Shown: in pieces, positions 27,901-36,527 of the stretch
Numbering within the stretch: position 1 is the stretch's first letter
How the letters are laid out: each line of letters starts with the position of its first letter
Source of the DNA: Temnothorax longispinosus
Taxonomy: Eukaryota; Arthropoda; Insecta; Hymenoptera; Formicidae
Length of the DNA: 64,000 bases
Direction of reading: 5' to 3'
NCBI RefSeq assembly: GCF_030848805.1
Contig: NC_092364.1
Span: 5,394,001-5,458,000 of the forward strand
Translations under genes and position numbers: made by a program
The notes under the pieces: model-generated
What the model saw: the letters and a program-made list of their open reading frames with translations, nothing else
What the model was told of the DNA's origin: nothing
Database searches by the model: none

Positions 27901-30900
27901 CGTCTCTATCGACCGAAGTTCCTATTTTATCGTGCAGCGGACTAACTAAAAGGTATGTCGGAACGTGTAAAATGATTATAAAACTCCTGTTTTGACGCTC
28001 GAACACAAGCGCAAAATTGTATGTAACATTTCACACTTTTCACGCGCGTAACGTGTGACTTTCATGTATTAAGCAAGACGGTTTAGCAGTTAATTTACCC
28101 CTTGAAACAAAGTGTCGTGTTACTGAAAGGTTTTTTCAAGACCGAAAATCAAAAGTCGGCGTGAAATAAAGAATGTCCGCGTTTTTAACAGCTAAAAGTG
28201 CTTATCTAAAAGTATTAGAATTGTAAACAAAATGCTTATACGTAACGATACGTTCGGGAAAATAATAGGAAATTAGTCTTTGCAATTATTTTTAACATCA
28301 TAAATGCGATGATAATCATTTTAAAATAATTTGGAAAATGCGGCACCGATATAATAAGTTCACCCTACATCGGGTTTCCAGTTATTTTCAGTACGTTACC
28401 TTCTATTATCTTTCATCGTGAAAAGGATGGAACGAAACTAGCGATTCGTGAAGTTGACGGAAGGAATCCTTGGGACGGAAGCACTTCGCCTGTAAAATTT
28501 TTCGCTCGATTTTTTCAAAAATAGAACGTGGGGTTGATTGAGCGTGAATAAAATCGCGTCGCGATGAAAACTGAAGGGACGGGCGTATTCTAAAGTTTCG
28601 CGATTATGCCTCCATTATTCTAACGGTATCAGATTTGAAACGCAACTTAATTTACGACCGTACGCCATACCAGTAGTTGTAAATGAGTTCTTGCAGTTTG
28701 CTGTTAAGTCTTTCATTGCGGCATGATGTATTTTACACGCCGCAGATTTCGCATAGCGCGGTGGTGGTATTTTAGTATCAACGGTAAATCGCATTTCTCA
28801 TGTGAAATTCAATGATATACGTGAATATAAGGTAAAAAGTATAAATCGATCGGTAGAGGTAAAACGGAAAGTCTTATAACATCCATGTAAATGTTCTTTT
28901 TAACAAAATTTTAGTTTGAAGTATTGGTTATAAAAATATTTAACATTAAATTAAAACATCATGAAAAGGAAATATTTAGTTGAGGAAAGATTAATAATAA
29001 GCCTGCCTAATGAATAAGTGAAGTTACGGCAGATACGTTATAACATTATTTAATAAATGTCATGTAACAATTTGCTGCCTTTCTAGTACAATAAGAATTT
29101 CAGAACCAATTAAATCTTTCCCATAGAGCTTTCGTATTGTATTATTCATCATAAAATATTATAATCTGCTTCGAAGTAAATTGCGCGGCTACATTTAGTG
29201 CTTTTTTTATTTAACAGGAATACTCAAATTGAGAAGAGAAATGAAGAAGAAGGAACAAATGCTATGCAGGCAAAATAAATATGCAAATATATTATCTTAA
29301 TGCAGTGCTATCGTTGAGTACATGTATCCATAACAATTAGTACAGTTAAGAGTAATACATTAATCTACTCCTCTTTGAGTCTCTTCTTATTGTCAGAAAT
29401 AAAAGAATTATCTTGGAAAATAAAAAGAGAAGCACCTTGCATCGCTTATTAAGATTGTGATGTACGACAGACACTTTGTAACCGCACGATAATTCGTACT
29501 GCATGTGCTAAGCTAAACAATGGAATTGCATGCCGCAATAAAAATTACTTCTGCTCATAAATTGTTCACTCATAAAATGCCCGTTTCATTTTTCCATCGC
29601 AATTAATCAAACAATCATGAGAAGCGTGATAAAAAAGACATTTCTAATCGATTTAAGAAAATAATTAATAAATAATTAGTTTCTTTTTCAATATCGAAAT
29701 AGAAATTCATAGCTTTGATATTAGCTATTTTTATATATATAGAGCTATTTTTGAATTATCGTATAATTTCATAATTTCTTTTGTACATTAGAGAATCGTT
29801 ACTTTACTTTAGGAGTTTTTTTTAATTTAATTTAGAAGATAAAGCAAACTCCCACGTTCGGTAAAATGGCATACGACGACAATAATCCCATTTTGATCTC
29901 TTTTTTCTTTGCAGATTTTTAGTTCCAGGCTGGCGTATGGGCTGGATAATAATCCACGATCGTCAGAACGTGCTGGAAGCCGAGGTGGGTAAACGGTCGT
30001 GGTACAATACGTGACAGCCCGAAAATAATTGCTTCTCCGGCGGTATTGTTTCCGTAACGAGGCCCGAGCGTGTCCCGGCGAGTTCGGCACCGCATACCGC
30101 GGATTGGATTAAATTTCGTTGATTAAACTTTATTCCGCTATTAAAGTTCGGTCCTTCGGCAATCGGCCTTTCGGTCGATCGTGCGCCCTTAATTCCTTGT
30201 CTTGCATTTGCGGCACATCGCCTCGAACCAACTCTCTAAATATCTGCGTCTCCATCGGATGTATTTCTGCGCTTTTTAATAACTTTGCGAGAGTTGCAAA
30301 GTCGCGGTCTTAGACAAGTAATCAAGATGATATAATAGGGAAATCTATAATCAACAAGTTTTATGTACGTATTACCTTAGATAAGCACGCAAGAAACAAC
30401 AATAGGGAAAGCTTTTATCTTAACTCTTTGTTATAATGTATTAAAGTGTATTCTACGCGATACACACAGAAAAAAAGAATTAAATCAAAACTTATATACT
30501 CGTATATACGCAACAATCTATAATTCTTCTTATAAAAATTTCAATATTTTATTTCATTAACTTCTTTTTCTTGGTTGAACTATATAAATGACTTCATCCA
30601 AGCAAGTTTTCTTCGTTTAACGCAATATAATAATTTCAAGATTATAGATGTATATACGAGTATATAGGTGAGTTTTGATTTCACTTCTTTTTTCTCGTGC
30701 AGCTTGACTAAAAATTAATTCATTGTTACTTCATAATTTTCTAATATAATTCCTAAAATACGACTAAAACATGACTAAACGATTAATTCTCTTTTTTTAA
30801 TAAGATATGAAAATACGTCATTTGTTTCTACTTTTGTCTGTATGTACATATATTCAATATTTTATCGTACATTTTTTTGGGTCACGCTTTTGAAGGAAAA

Positions 30901-32953
30901 AGTTGTTTATTCGATCATTTGATGATATTCTCCCACGGGCGAGTATCGGACAAGCTGGTAAATAGTCTGTCGATATGTAACACGTTTCGATATTTCAGAA
31001 TTCGCGAGAAATCCAGTATCTACTATCAAGTTTTTGAAAGTAATTTTATATTGATCTCGACATGACCGAGCACCGAATTCGCTTTTGAGAATGTTTATAT
31101 CTGTTCGGATCACGAAAATCCCTGACGTATATAACATTTCTTGAAATTTTTTTCTTTTAGAACTTTTATAAATTTTGTAACAAATTTTATTATTTCGCTG
31201 GCGATATATTATGAAACAATTTATCTCGGTTTATCTGTTACATTTATACGTACCTAAAATAAATTTTCCAAATTTACCTAAATAGCTTCGTGTCGTTTTA
31301 TTTTTATTTTAGTATATATTTTATGTCTGATGTGTTACATGGCACATAAAAACAAGAAAAATAGAATTCTACATTTCAACAATTCAATTTCATCAATTTT
31401 TGGACGTGAATTTAAATATTATAGAAATAGTACAGTATTTTTTGTTGCATTATATTTAATATTTAATTATACAATATAAAGCACGAGCTTAACAAATCCT
31501 TGATTTCTCATCCCTTAGATTCGCAAAGGTTTACATTGCTTGAGCCAGCGAATAATTGGCAGCAATACTATCGTTCAAGGTGCCTTGCCTACGATACTTC
31601 GAAAAACGCCGCAGAAGTTTTTCGACGATGTTATCTCTACTCTACACGTAAGTTTTATCGCGATTTAAAAAAATATATAAATATATAAACTCAGCGCATA
31701 ATAAAATATTTATCTCAGATTTATGATGTTACAGTCGCATTCCAAATTGGCGTACAACTGCATATTAAAAATCCCGGGATTGAAACCGATAATGCCGGAT
31801 GGGGCGATGTACATGATGGTAATGATTCCCATTATAATTAGCCCCGGCCACACCCTTGCATACAATTTCAAGAATCACAGCGCATTGTTTGACAGTCCGT
31901 AGCTCGCGGCGACTAAAGCCGTAAATGTTAATCGAGCATCCGTTAAATAGGTCGTACAATTAGTCGGTGCACGACCGCTATTTATACGTTAATGCAAATA
32001 CCATCAGTAAGGTGGGTCCGACTGCAATTTACGAGCTATAAATTATTGAATCGATTTTCAGGTCTACATCGATCTATCGTGCTTTCCGGAATTTAATTCC
32101 GATCTGGAATTCGTGCAGCGGCTGTTAATGGAAGAATCTGTGTTTTGCCTGCCTGGCCAGGTTGGTGTTTCTGACGTTTTAAATTATTATAATAATCATT
32201 GATTAAAAATCTTCCAAGTATATCTCTCAAATCTGTGTAAAAATACACGAGTTTTTTTTTTAATTGAATTTTACGATATATACCGACATTTAACTCTAGC
32301 ATTTATCGTTTATAAATATTGCAAAAAATTAAAGCATTATACTGCTATGAATGATGCTTTAATTTTTAAAAACATGAAATGTGCCGAATATATAAATAGC
32401 AGGATATAAATCCTTTTTATTAATTAATGTGATTGCAAAGTTCGACAGATTCTGTAACAAATTACATTAAAGAGCTTATACAATTTATCCTGATGTTTTC
32501 AAATTTATATAATTTCACAAATATCAATAAATTTTTATTTTAGTTCTTTGCATTCTTTAAATTTGGAATTTAAAATATCAAACATTTGATTTACATGTTT
32601 ATATTATTTGCAGATATATGTAAATTATTACCTTTAATTTTGCAATCACATTATTCATCATGTTTTCATTTTGTTTCCTAATAATTTATTCAAAGGTGAA
32701 GGTTTTTAATCTCACATTAAAGCAACAGATAATTAATTTAAAAGAAATTGCTAAAAATATAACGTGATTTTAATAATCTTCTTCTCTCTTGATTTCCCAG
32801 TGCTTCGATTATCGCTCTTACATGAGGTTGGTAATCACTGTGCCGAGTGACATGCTCGAGGAAGCGTGTCAAAGGATTCAAGAATTCTGCGAGAGACATC
32901 ATTATAAAACGGCGGAGAGCAGAAACGGCTTCGTCAATGAGATTCCATATTAA
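12969..32953 (+). CDS. TAT: Tyrosine aminotransferase (class I/II PLP-dependent), complete, 11 coding exons
   Basis: Exons: 12969-13113, 22496-22600, 22975-23042, 23986-24144, 27039-27230, 27870-27952, 29915-29984, 31519-31647, 31735-31818, 32062-32160 and 32801-32953. All junctions are GT-AG and keep frame; total 1287 nt, 428 residues plus TAA, matching the family. The enzyme moves the amino group of tyrosine to 2-oxoglutarate, giving 4-hydroxyphenylpyruvate, the first step of tyrosine breakdown. Visible residues: NPIRSIVE near the N-terminus, SIGDPTTFGN at the first junction, SGCS (112-115), PRPGFSIY, NNPSNPCG (185-192) with the cofactor-contacting Asn189, ADEIY (216-220) with Asp217 and Tyr220, SCSGLTKR with the Schiff-base Lys250, VPGWRMGW, and YMRLVIT with the substrate-carboxylate Arg387. 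I chose ATG 12969 because the family similarity begins just after it; an in-frame ATG at 12894 would add 25 residues. No defect seen. Confidence 0.97.
14122..14153 (-). repeat. Recurring hairpin motif, copy A
   Basis: On the - strand it reads CTGAAGA, C, GGCCT, a 6-nt loop, AGGCC, GAAATGTC. The 5-bp stem is perfect. It shares its layout with copies at 17669-17700 and 34435-34465. The flanking CTGAAGA and GAAA resemble a hammerhead core, but an extra unpaired base breaks the canonical fold. This type of hairpin also occurs near the ends of animal retroelements, so it probably marks a retroelement remnant. Confidence 0.5.
14927..15482. mobile_element. Foldback DNA element with ~120-bp arms
   Basis: The left arm 14927-15046 and right arm 15362-15482 are near-perfect reverse complements. 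The order from the outside is AAAAAAGGTAAAAAAAGG, CGCCAAGTACACGCAATG, TTTTGTAAATTCAAAAATTC, AACTTAAGTGGTAGCTTTAT and CTCAACTCAAGTGA. The ~315-bp centre is AT-rich and carries two direct copies of ACCACTTGGGTT (about 15190 and 15240). It encodes nothing. The outer AGGTAAAAAAAG and CGCCAAGTA motifs recur at 52203-52376. A non-autonomous DNA transposon. Confidence 0.88.
15950..16335 (+). mobile_element. Degenerate retroelement-like 3' tail
   Basis: A segment with TTTTGTATGAGGGCCCC, a (TTTTA)n tract at 16021-16055, two tandem related blocks starting AAATTTTGG(C/A)ACCGG, repeated ACAGACATACAGACAAAC units, and an end in TTTTTACATATATATATAGAG. Many arthropod retroelement remnants end this way. I cannot assign a clade and see no reverse transcriptase. 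Confidence 0.4.
16787..16895. mobile_element. Partial copy of a short inverted-repeat element family
   Basis: ATGTTCATTTCTATCAATGG, then TTTTAATCTCAGTTCAACTT and TATCTTTTTCTAGTTCTAA align with the left half of the complete element at 35019-35158. The right arm is diverged or lost here. Non-coding. Confidence 0.65.
16939..17495. mobile_element. TA-flanked element with CACAGTAAAA ends, ~557 bp
   Basis: The left end is CACAGTAAAATAT after TA; the right end on the - strand is CACAGTAAAAAAT, also next to TA. The interior is very AT-rich and dense in TTAACAC motifs: forward copies near 17091, 17143 and 17182, inverted GTGTTAA copies near 17312 and 17369. The motif array may be transposase-binding or sequence drift. 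It probably belongs to Tc1/mariner, judged only from the TA target. Confidence 0.6.
17669..17700 (+). repeat. Recurring hairpin motif, copy B
   Basis: It reads CTGAAGA, T, GACC, an AACAAAA-type loop of 8-9 nt, GGTC, GAAACGT. The preceding CACATTGC is shared with copy C at 34435, so B and C are related beyond the hairpin. See copy A for interpretation. Confidence 0.5.
19631..19650. repeat. (TA)n microsatellite
   Basis: About ten uninterrupted TA dinucleotides in TAT intron 1. Confidence 0.9.
21913..21951. repeat. (AT)n microsatellite
   Basis: About 19 AT dinucleotides, bounded by TGAAAT and ATTTCA so that the whole stretch is palindromic. TAT intron 1. Confidence 0.92.
22496..22600 (+). CDS. 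TAT: TAT exon 2
   Basis: Acceptor TTTTAAG, donor GTAATT. It completes the SIG|DPTTFGNL junction and reads KPPKEVIEAVQE to YNGYAPSTG, the conserved N-terminal substrate-site region of aspartate-fold aminotransferases. Confidence 0.93.
22975..23042 (+). CDS. TAT: TAT exon 3
   Basis: A 68-nt exon after TTGTTTTAG reading YQKAREAVAEYSSNELVKVD and ending PK, phase 0. The donor is GTAGGA. Confidence 0.92.
23986..24144 (+). CDS. TAT: TAT exon 4
   Basis: 53 codons between TTGCCATAG and GTGAGT: DVILCSGCSCALDLCITALA, then NILIPRPGFSIYRTLAEGLG. SGCS forms the cofactor phosphate-binding turn. Confidence 0.95.
24145..27038 (+). other. TAT intron 4 (2.9 kb)
   Basis: AT-rich. Contains a 239-bp TA-flanked inverted-repeat element at 26098-26336. 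It also has an imperfect hairpin at 24604-24742 built on CGCATTTTGTAATAA arms, and a 12-of-16 hairpin at about 25728-25766 (GGAATGTGCCAGG / CCTGGCGCATTG). No exon recognised. Confidence 0.75.
26098..26336. mobile_element. MITE, 239 bp, TA target duplication
   Basis: Bounded by TA at 26096-26097 and 26337-26338. The terminal inverted repeat is about 75 bp: GGGGTATTCAAATAAGTTA, then TTTAACGGTTTGACAGGTTA and TGTCGGGTTAAAGTC, followed by AAAAAGTTAATT. The right arm matches with few changes. Non-coding. The TA target suggests a Tc1/mariner-type donor. Confidence 0.88.
27039..27230 (+). CDS. TAT: TAT exon 5
   Basis: 64 codons, GC-rich, between GTTTCTAG and GTACGT. It carries the NNPSNPCG motif and ADEIYEHM, that is, the cofactor-contacting Asn189, Asp217 and Tyr220. 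Confidence 0.96.
27870..27952 (+). CDS. TAT: TAT exon 6, with catalytic lysine
   Basis: Acceptor CTGTTTTCAG, donor GTATGT. It reads VFPGRTFHSLASLSTEVPIL then SCSGLTK, with Lys250 the Schiff-base residue, and leaves AG of a split Arg codon. Confidence 0.95.
27953..29914 (+). other. TAT intron 6 (2.0 kb)
   Basis: Ordinary intron sequence, AT-rich with a slightly GC-richer stretch near 28380-28620. No exon, repeat boundary or RNA gene seen. Confidence 0.65.
29915..29984 (+). CDS. TAT: TAT exon 7
   Basis: Completes Arg251 and reads FLVPGWRMGWIIIHDRQNVL then EAE. The GWR Arg binds the cofactor phosphate in this fold. Acceptor CTTTGCAG, donor GTGGGT. Confidence 0.94.
29985..31518 (+). other. TAT intron 7 (1.5 kb)
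   Basis: Contains the inverted-repeat element at 30463-30701; otherwise AT-rich without a recognisable feature. Confidence 0.7.
30463..30701. mobile_element. Inverted-repeat element, short member of a two-copy family
   Basis: The left arm has CACAGAAAAAAAGAA, ATCAAAACT and TATACTCGTATATACG; the right arm has their reverse complements (CGTATATATACGAGTATATAGG-type spacing, AGTTTTGATT, CTTCTTTTTTCTCGTGC). The centre, on the - strand, reads ATTGCGTTAAACGAAGAAAA, CTTGCTTGGATGAAGTCATT, matching the interior of 34007-34640. Non-coding; a derivative of the same transposon family. Confidence 0.8.
31519..31647 (+). CDS. TAT: TAT exon 8
   Basis: 43 codons after CATCCCTTAG: IRKGLHCLSQRIIGSNTIVQ, GALPTILRKTPQKFFDDVIS. 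The SQRxxG...VQGAL pattern is characteristic of tyrosine aminotransferases. Donor GTAAGT. Confidence 0.95.
31735..31818 (+). CDS. TAT: TAT exon 9
   Basis: 28 codons: SHSKLAYNCILKIPGLKPIM then PDGAMYMM, the conserved G-A-M-Y element of the small domain. It is separated from exon 8 by an 87-bp intron. Confidence 0.94.
32062..32160 (+). CDS. TAT: TAT exon 10
   Basis: 33 codons after TTTTCAG: VYIDLSCFPEFNSDLEFVQR then LLMEESVFCLPGQ. Donor GTTGGT. Confidence 0.94.
32325..32369. repeat. Hairpin in TAT intron 10
   Basis: AAAAATTAAAGCAT is followed 16 nt later by ATGCTTTAATTTTT, a perfect 14-bp stem. AT-rich, probably incidental. The same intron has a looser pair of TAATGTGATTGCAAA (32427) and TTTGCAATCACATTA (about 32640). 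Confidence 0.6.
32801..32953 (+). CDS. TAT: TAT exon 11 and stop
   Basis: 50 codons plus TAA at 32951-32953: CFDYRSYMRLVITVPSDMLE then EACQRIQEFCERHH. Arg387 in YMRLV is the expected substrate-carboxylate ligand. Acceptor TTGATTTCCCAG. Confidence 0.95.
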   Translation, partial: CFDYRSYMRLVITVPSDMLEEACQRIQEFCERHHYKTAESRNGFVNEIPY

Positions 32954-33210
32954 GAAACGATCAAACGTATATATAGAAATTAGAACATTGATTGGCATTA
33001 ACCCGCTGATTATTTTCCTCTACTTTCGGATCTCTAGATTCTTTCAAATTCAAAAAGAATTCTTCAGCCTTGGTTTTTGCTTCTGTGTATATGTATATCT
33101 TATTTTCGTTTATATCTTTAAGTGTATAGTTATGTATATCTATCTACTGTACTTGCTTGTAAATGCCTGTATAATTATGTATAATAAAGGTTTGATATAT
33201 GTACTTTAAC
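32954..33210 (+). other. TAT 3' UTR with polyadenylation signal
   Basis: About 250 nt of AT-rich sequence ending at AATAAA (33183-33188), with cleavage expected near 33200-33210. Confidence 0.7.
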
Positions 33211-34006
33211 ATACATGATTCTTTCATTTAATTCGGCAATAATAATTAATAATTGCTATATGTATCGTAATCTTATTCCGAAAGGCTGGAGCTTCGTACA
33301 CTATCGCAAAATCGAAGATTTATCGTCGGATTACATTAATCCGAGCTATTTACTTCTTGTTTACTTGCAAATACTATGTCGTCAGAATAAGTATTGTAAT
33401 ATGTAATTATTAGCTATTTTGATAATATACAAAATGTTTTAAATGTTATTATGTGCTATTAATGTGCATTTTTATCATGTTTTTTAAATTCTTGTTTATT
33501 TTCGTTCATCCATTTCTAGACAACGGATTTATAAGATTTTATATCTATATATTCTTTTCTCTACATAACAATGCTCGTAATATACGTTTAAGATCTAAAT
33601 ACATCTGACATATATTTGATATAATTTTGACGAATCCATTTTACCTCAAATTAAAATTAATAATTTGGAATTCAACGATGTAGCGAAATGCAGCGCAGCA
33701 GAAAAATTGTAATATATCGAAATTATAACTCGAAATAATGAATACTTCAAAAAGCTCTTGTTGTGTGCATTAATAAATAATAGATACATAACTCACTTTA
33801 TGGTTGTTCTGCCGTCGCGGTCGTTCGAAACTTACCTGGATTTTTTCCTCGTCTCTCGTTTCTCTATTATTGCTTTTCCATGACACTCGTACAGTTCAAT
33901 TAAACGTGAATAAGAATGATGTAAAAAAAAAATACAATTGTACAAAGTTCGATACTTGCAAATAGTCGGCACTCGTAAATTAACGCAAGGTACAAATCTC
34001 GAATGT
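33211..34006. other. AT-rich intergenic stretch
   Basis: No coding exon or repeat boundary seen between the TAT 3' end and the transposon cluster. Confidence 0.6.
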
Positions 34007-34640
34007 CACACAGAAAAGAGAGAAGTGTCAAATCAGCATTGATATACTTGTATATGCGCAAAAATATATAACGAAATTGAACTTAAAATTATAAGATCAT
34101 ATTGCGTTAAATGAAGAAAACGTGCTTGAATGAAATCATTTATACAGTTAAACGAAGTTTCATTATTAGCTCAACTAAGAAAAAAAAAGTTAAAACAAAA
34201 ACCAGTTAGTATCGAACGCTCATGACAGACGGTTGCTTCTTACGGACTGGTGATGGTTTCCATAAATTCATATCCAGATTTATAAATTAAAAGATCTCAT
34301 CGATTACTTCACTCTAGTGTTCCTCCTTATGATCTGGCACCTAGAGGAGACCACATAGAATACCTTGTCATCCGTGAGTGGTCACCGTCATGTTAAATTA
34401 AATTGTTACAATCTACATCTCATACAGCACATTGCTGAATATGGTCCGAATAAGGACTGAAACGTACGTCTAATTCCATAGAAAAATAAATATAATTTTC
34501 GCACCGTCAACAGCAATTGGCTCTTAATTAGCCCGATTCCTTCTACGTTAAAACAAAAAGTTGAAATTCTTATAAGAAGATTATTCTTGTGTATATACAA
34601 GTATATCAATGTTAATTTGACACTTCTTTTTTTTCTGTGC
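34007..34640. mobile_element. Inverted-repeat element, long member of the same family
   Basis: Left end CACACAGAAAAGAGAGAAG, then TGTCAAATC, CATTGATATACTTGTATAT. The right end, on the - strand, is GCACAGAAAAAAAAGAAGTG, TCAAATTAACATTGATATAC, TTGTATATACAC. After the left arm comes ATTGCGTTAAATGAAGAAAA, CGTGCTTGAATGAAATCATT, shared with 30463-30701. About 350 bp of unique interior (34205-34550) includes hairpin motif copy C. No transposase is present. The interior could be a second repeat inserted in the first. Confidence 0.78.
34435..34465 (+). repeat. Recurring hairpin motif, copy C
   Basis: CTGAATATG, GTCC, a GAATAA loop, GGAC, TGAAACGT, preceded by CACATTG as in copy B (17669). Slightly degenerate: one core base differs and one extra base precedes GAAA. 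Confidence 0.45.
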
Positions 34641-35018
34641 AGAAAGGATTTTTAATAAATTAATGGATGTAACAAGCGCGATTGGCGTATCGTAAAAGTT
34701 AATTAATTATACGGATTGTAGCTAATTGTAAGAATGATAGAGTTTCGAGGAATAATGGATTAGACAAACGGAACAGCTCGCGCCGCGCGAATGACAACAC
34801 GTTAGCCTTGTACGTGAAACAGCGCGCCGGTTGCCGCAAAAATAAACGAAAAGGCCGTACGCGAGTCAGTCTTGTCGTACGAAATATTTAAATTACACTG
34901 AATATTCTATTTTCTTGCACTACAAATTAATGAATAATGTAGCATGCTGTCATTTGAATAACTTAATTCGGTGATCCGTACACCGCTTTGCACTCTCGAT
35001 TGGAAAATAGTGCGTTTA

Positions 35019-35158
35019 ATGTCCATTTCTACGAATATAGATTAACTTTAATCTCGGTTTAACTTACTTTTCATCTTTTTCTAGTTCTAAGAATTAAAAA
35101 AAAAAAGATAAGTTAAATCGAGATTATAGTTAATCTACATTGATGGTAGAAATAAACA
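35019..35158. mobile_element. Short palindromic MITE, 140 bp
   Basis: The left arm has ATGTCCATTTCTACGAATA, TAGATTAACTTTAATCTCGG, TTTAACTTA; the right arm on the - strand has ATGTTTATTTCTACCATCAA, TGTAGATTAACTATAATCTC, GATTTAACTTATC. The centre is CTTTTTCTAGTTCTAAG plus an A-run. A partial second copy lies at 16787-16895. Non-coding. Confidence 0.82.
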
Positions 35159-35312
35159 TAAGTTGAAAAATTCGATAGAAGATACAATACTGCGTTCAAA
35201 AAATCCAAAAAGTTTTTACATAAATAATTGTCACCCTATATGTTGTGAAGTAGTGTATACAATCTCCGGTGCTTCTTCGATTTCATTCTCGACGAATAAA
35301 CGGTGCAGAATA

Positions 35313-35961
35313 TACCAAGTGATTTTAACTTATTATCGAGGTTTCCGTGGCGTAGAATTTTCAAACCGGGAACAACAAAACTGCTTACAGAATATGGAAG
35401 TATAACTGAAAAAGTTTTTGATTACCTAGCTAGAATCAATATTGCAGAATGCTAAACAACTTCAACATGCGCGCCTTTCGTGGCACGTAAGATTTCCAAG
35501 TAATAATTAATTTCCCTCCAAGTGTTTTCCAGCATTTGCGGTGTAACTGTTTCTATCGCAGCAACAATTCTTGGTCATCAGTTCATCGTGGATTCGATCA
35601 ACATCTTCCTGCGAAGTGCTCGGTCTTCCCGCTCCTTTTTGGTGCCGAACACCAGTCTCTTGAAATTGCTTTAATCAACGTAAAAATGGAGCTTTTTCAT
35701 ATTGAGTTCTGTAACGACGTTGCGTTGTGATGACGGACTTTGTTTTAATAAACCAAAATACGCACATTGCTTTCTCTTGAACAGTCGCCATTTTCAAATA
35801 TGTTATATTATCTTCCAGACATCAATGCGGCGAGCACAGCGTTATGAAATAAAATTTTTTGAGTTACCCTTTCATATTCTGTAAGCAGTATTATTTCGTT
35901 GTTTCCGGTTTGAAAATTATAAGCCACGGAAACTCCGATAATAATTTAGAATCACCCTGTA
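35313..35961 (-). mobile_element. Internally deleted mariner-like transposon, ~649 bp
   Basis: Terminal inverted repeats of about 90-100 bp: the left end carries CCAAGTGATTTTAACTTATT, ATCGAGGTTTCCGTGGCGTA, GAATTTTCAAACCGGGAACA; the right end on the - strand carries CAGGGTGATTCTAAATTATT, ATCGGAGTTTCCGTGGCTTA, TAATTTTCAAACCGGAAACA. TA occurs at both outer edges. Between them are the first and last parts of a transposase with the DDE core missing. It lies 37 bp from the pogo-like element that follows. Confidence 0.82.
35452..35791 (-). pseudogene. Transposase remnant (DUF4817-type helix-turn-helix start fused to C-terminal tail)
   Basis: On the - strand the ATG at 35791-35789 opens MATVQEKAMCVFWFIKTKSV, TTQRRYRTQYEKAPF, the N-terminal helix-turn-helix common in insect mariner-like proteins. 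The frame is then lost near 35680. A second frame reads LKQFQETGVRHQKGAGRPST, SQEDVDRIHDE, the linker and GRPST-type motif. A third segment reads TPQMLENTWREINYYLEILR, ATKGAHVEVV and stops at TAG 35454-35452, the usual family C-terminus. The whole catalytic DDE/D region is absent, so it cannot act alone. The family assignment comes from recognisable motifs, not a search. Confidence 0.78.
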
Positions 35962-36372
35962 TTTGCTTTGACAAAAGCTATCGCTTTAGAACTATATAGG
36001 GTAGACCGGGGACAAAAGTAACAGGGTACAGTTGTGACATGGTGAATATTTCTTAAACTATAAAAGGTACGTGTGTGGGACCGCGAGACGAGATCCGCTA
36101 GATGGAGCGGCATTTGTTCCTTGTTCCTTAGTTCATTGTCGCCCCTCGCGGAACGTGCACGTGTGCAGGAGAAGAAGTTACTTTTTTCCTTCCTGAAGTA
36201 AGTTTTCTTACGTGCATAAAATCTGAAATATTTTTCTTTCTTTATGCCGAAGGTATAAGGTTTTATTTTTATATGTTTTAGTGATTATCTATGTTAATGA
36301 TTTGCATAATACGATTGACTTTCATCCAGATATTTATGTAAAAAATTTACTTCGAATCATAAAATATCATTA

Positions 36373-36445
36373 GGGGACAATTGTAACATCAATGCCTGGG
36401 GACAGTTGTAGCATTACAATTGTCCCCGTTGCTCGGGGACAACTT
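36373..36445. repeat. Left subterminal repeats of the pogo-like element
   Basis: GGGGACAATTGTAAC (36373), GGGGACAGTTGTAG (36399), the inverted form ATTACAATTGTCCCC (about 36413-36427) and GGGGACAAC (36435). They repeat the terminal GGGGACAAAAGTAACA and sit just before the coding region. Probable transposase-binding sites, by analogy with other pogo-type elements. Confidence 0.75.
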
Positions 36446-36527
36446 CAACTTAACTAACCTAACCCCGTTTGGTTGGTCTTATTTTAGTGTTGTTTTTTAC
36501 AATGTTATTTGTATTTTTCTTCGTAGA

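Noticed and set aside
35536..35884. Open frames on the + strand at 35536-35730 and 35702-35884
   Set aside because: They are antisense shadows of the mariner-like transposase remnant, which reads on the - strand.
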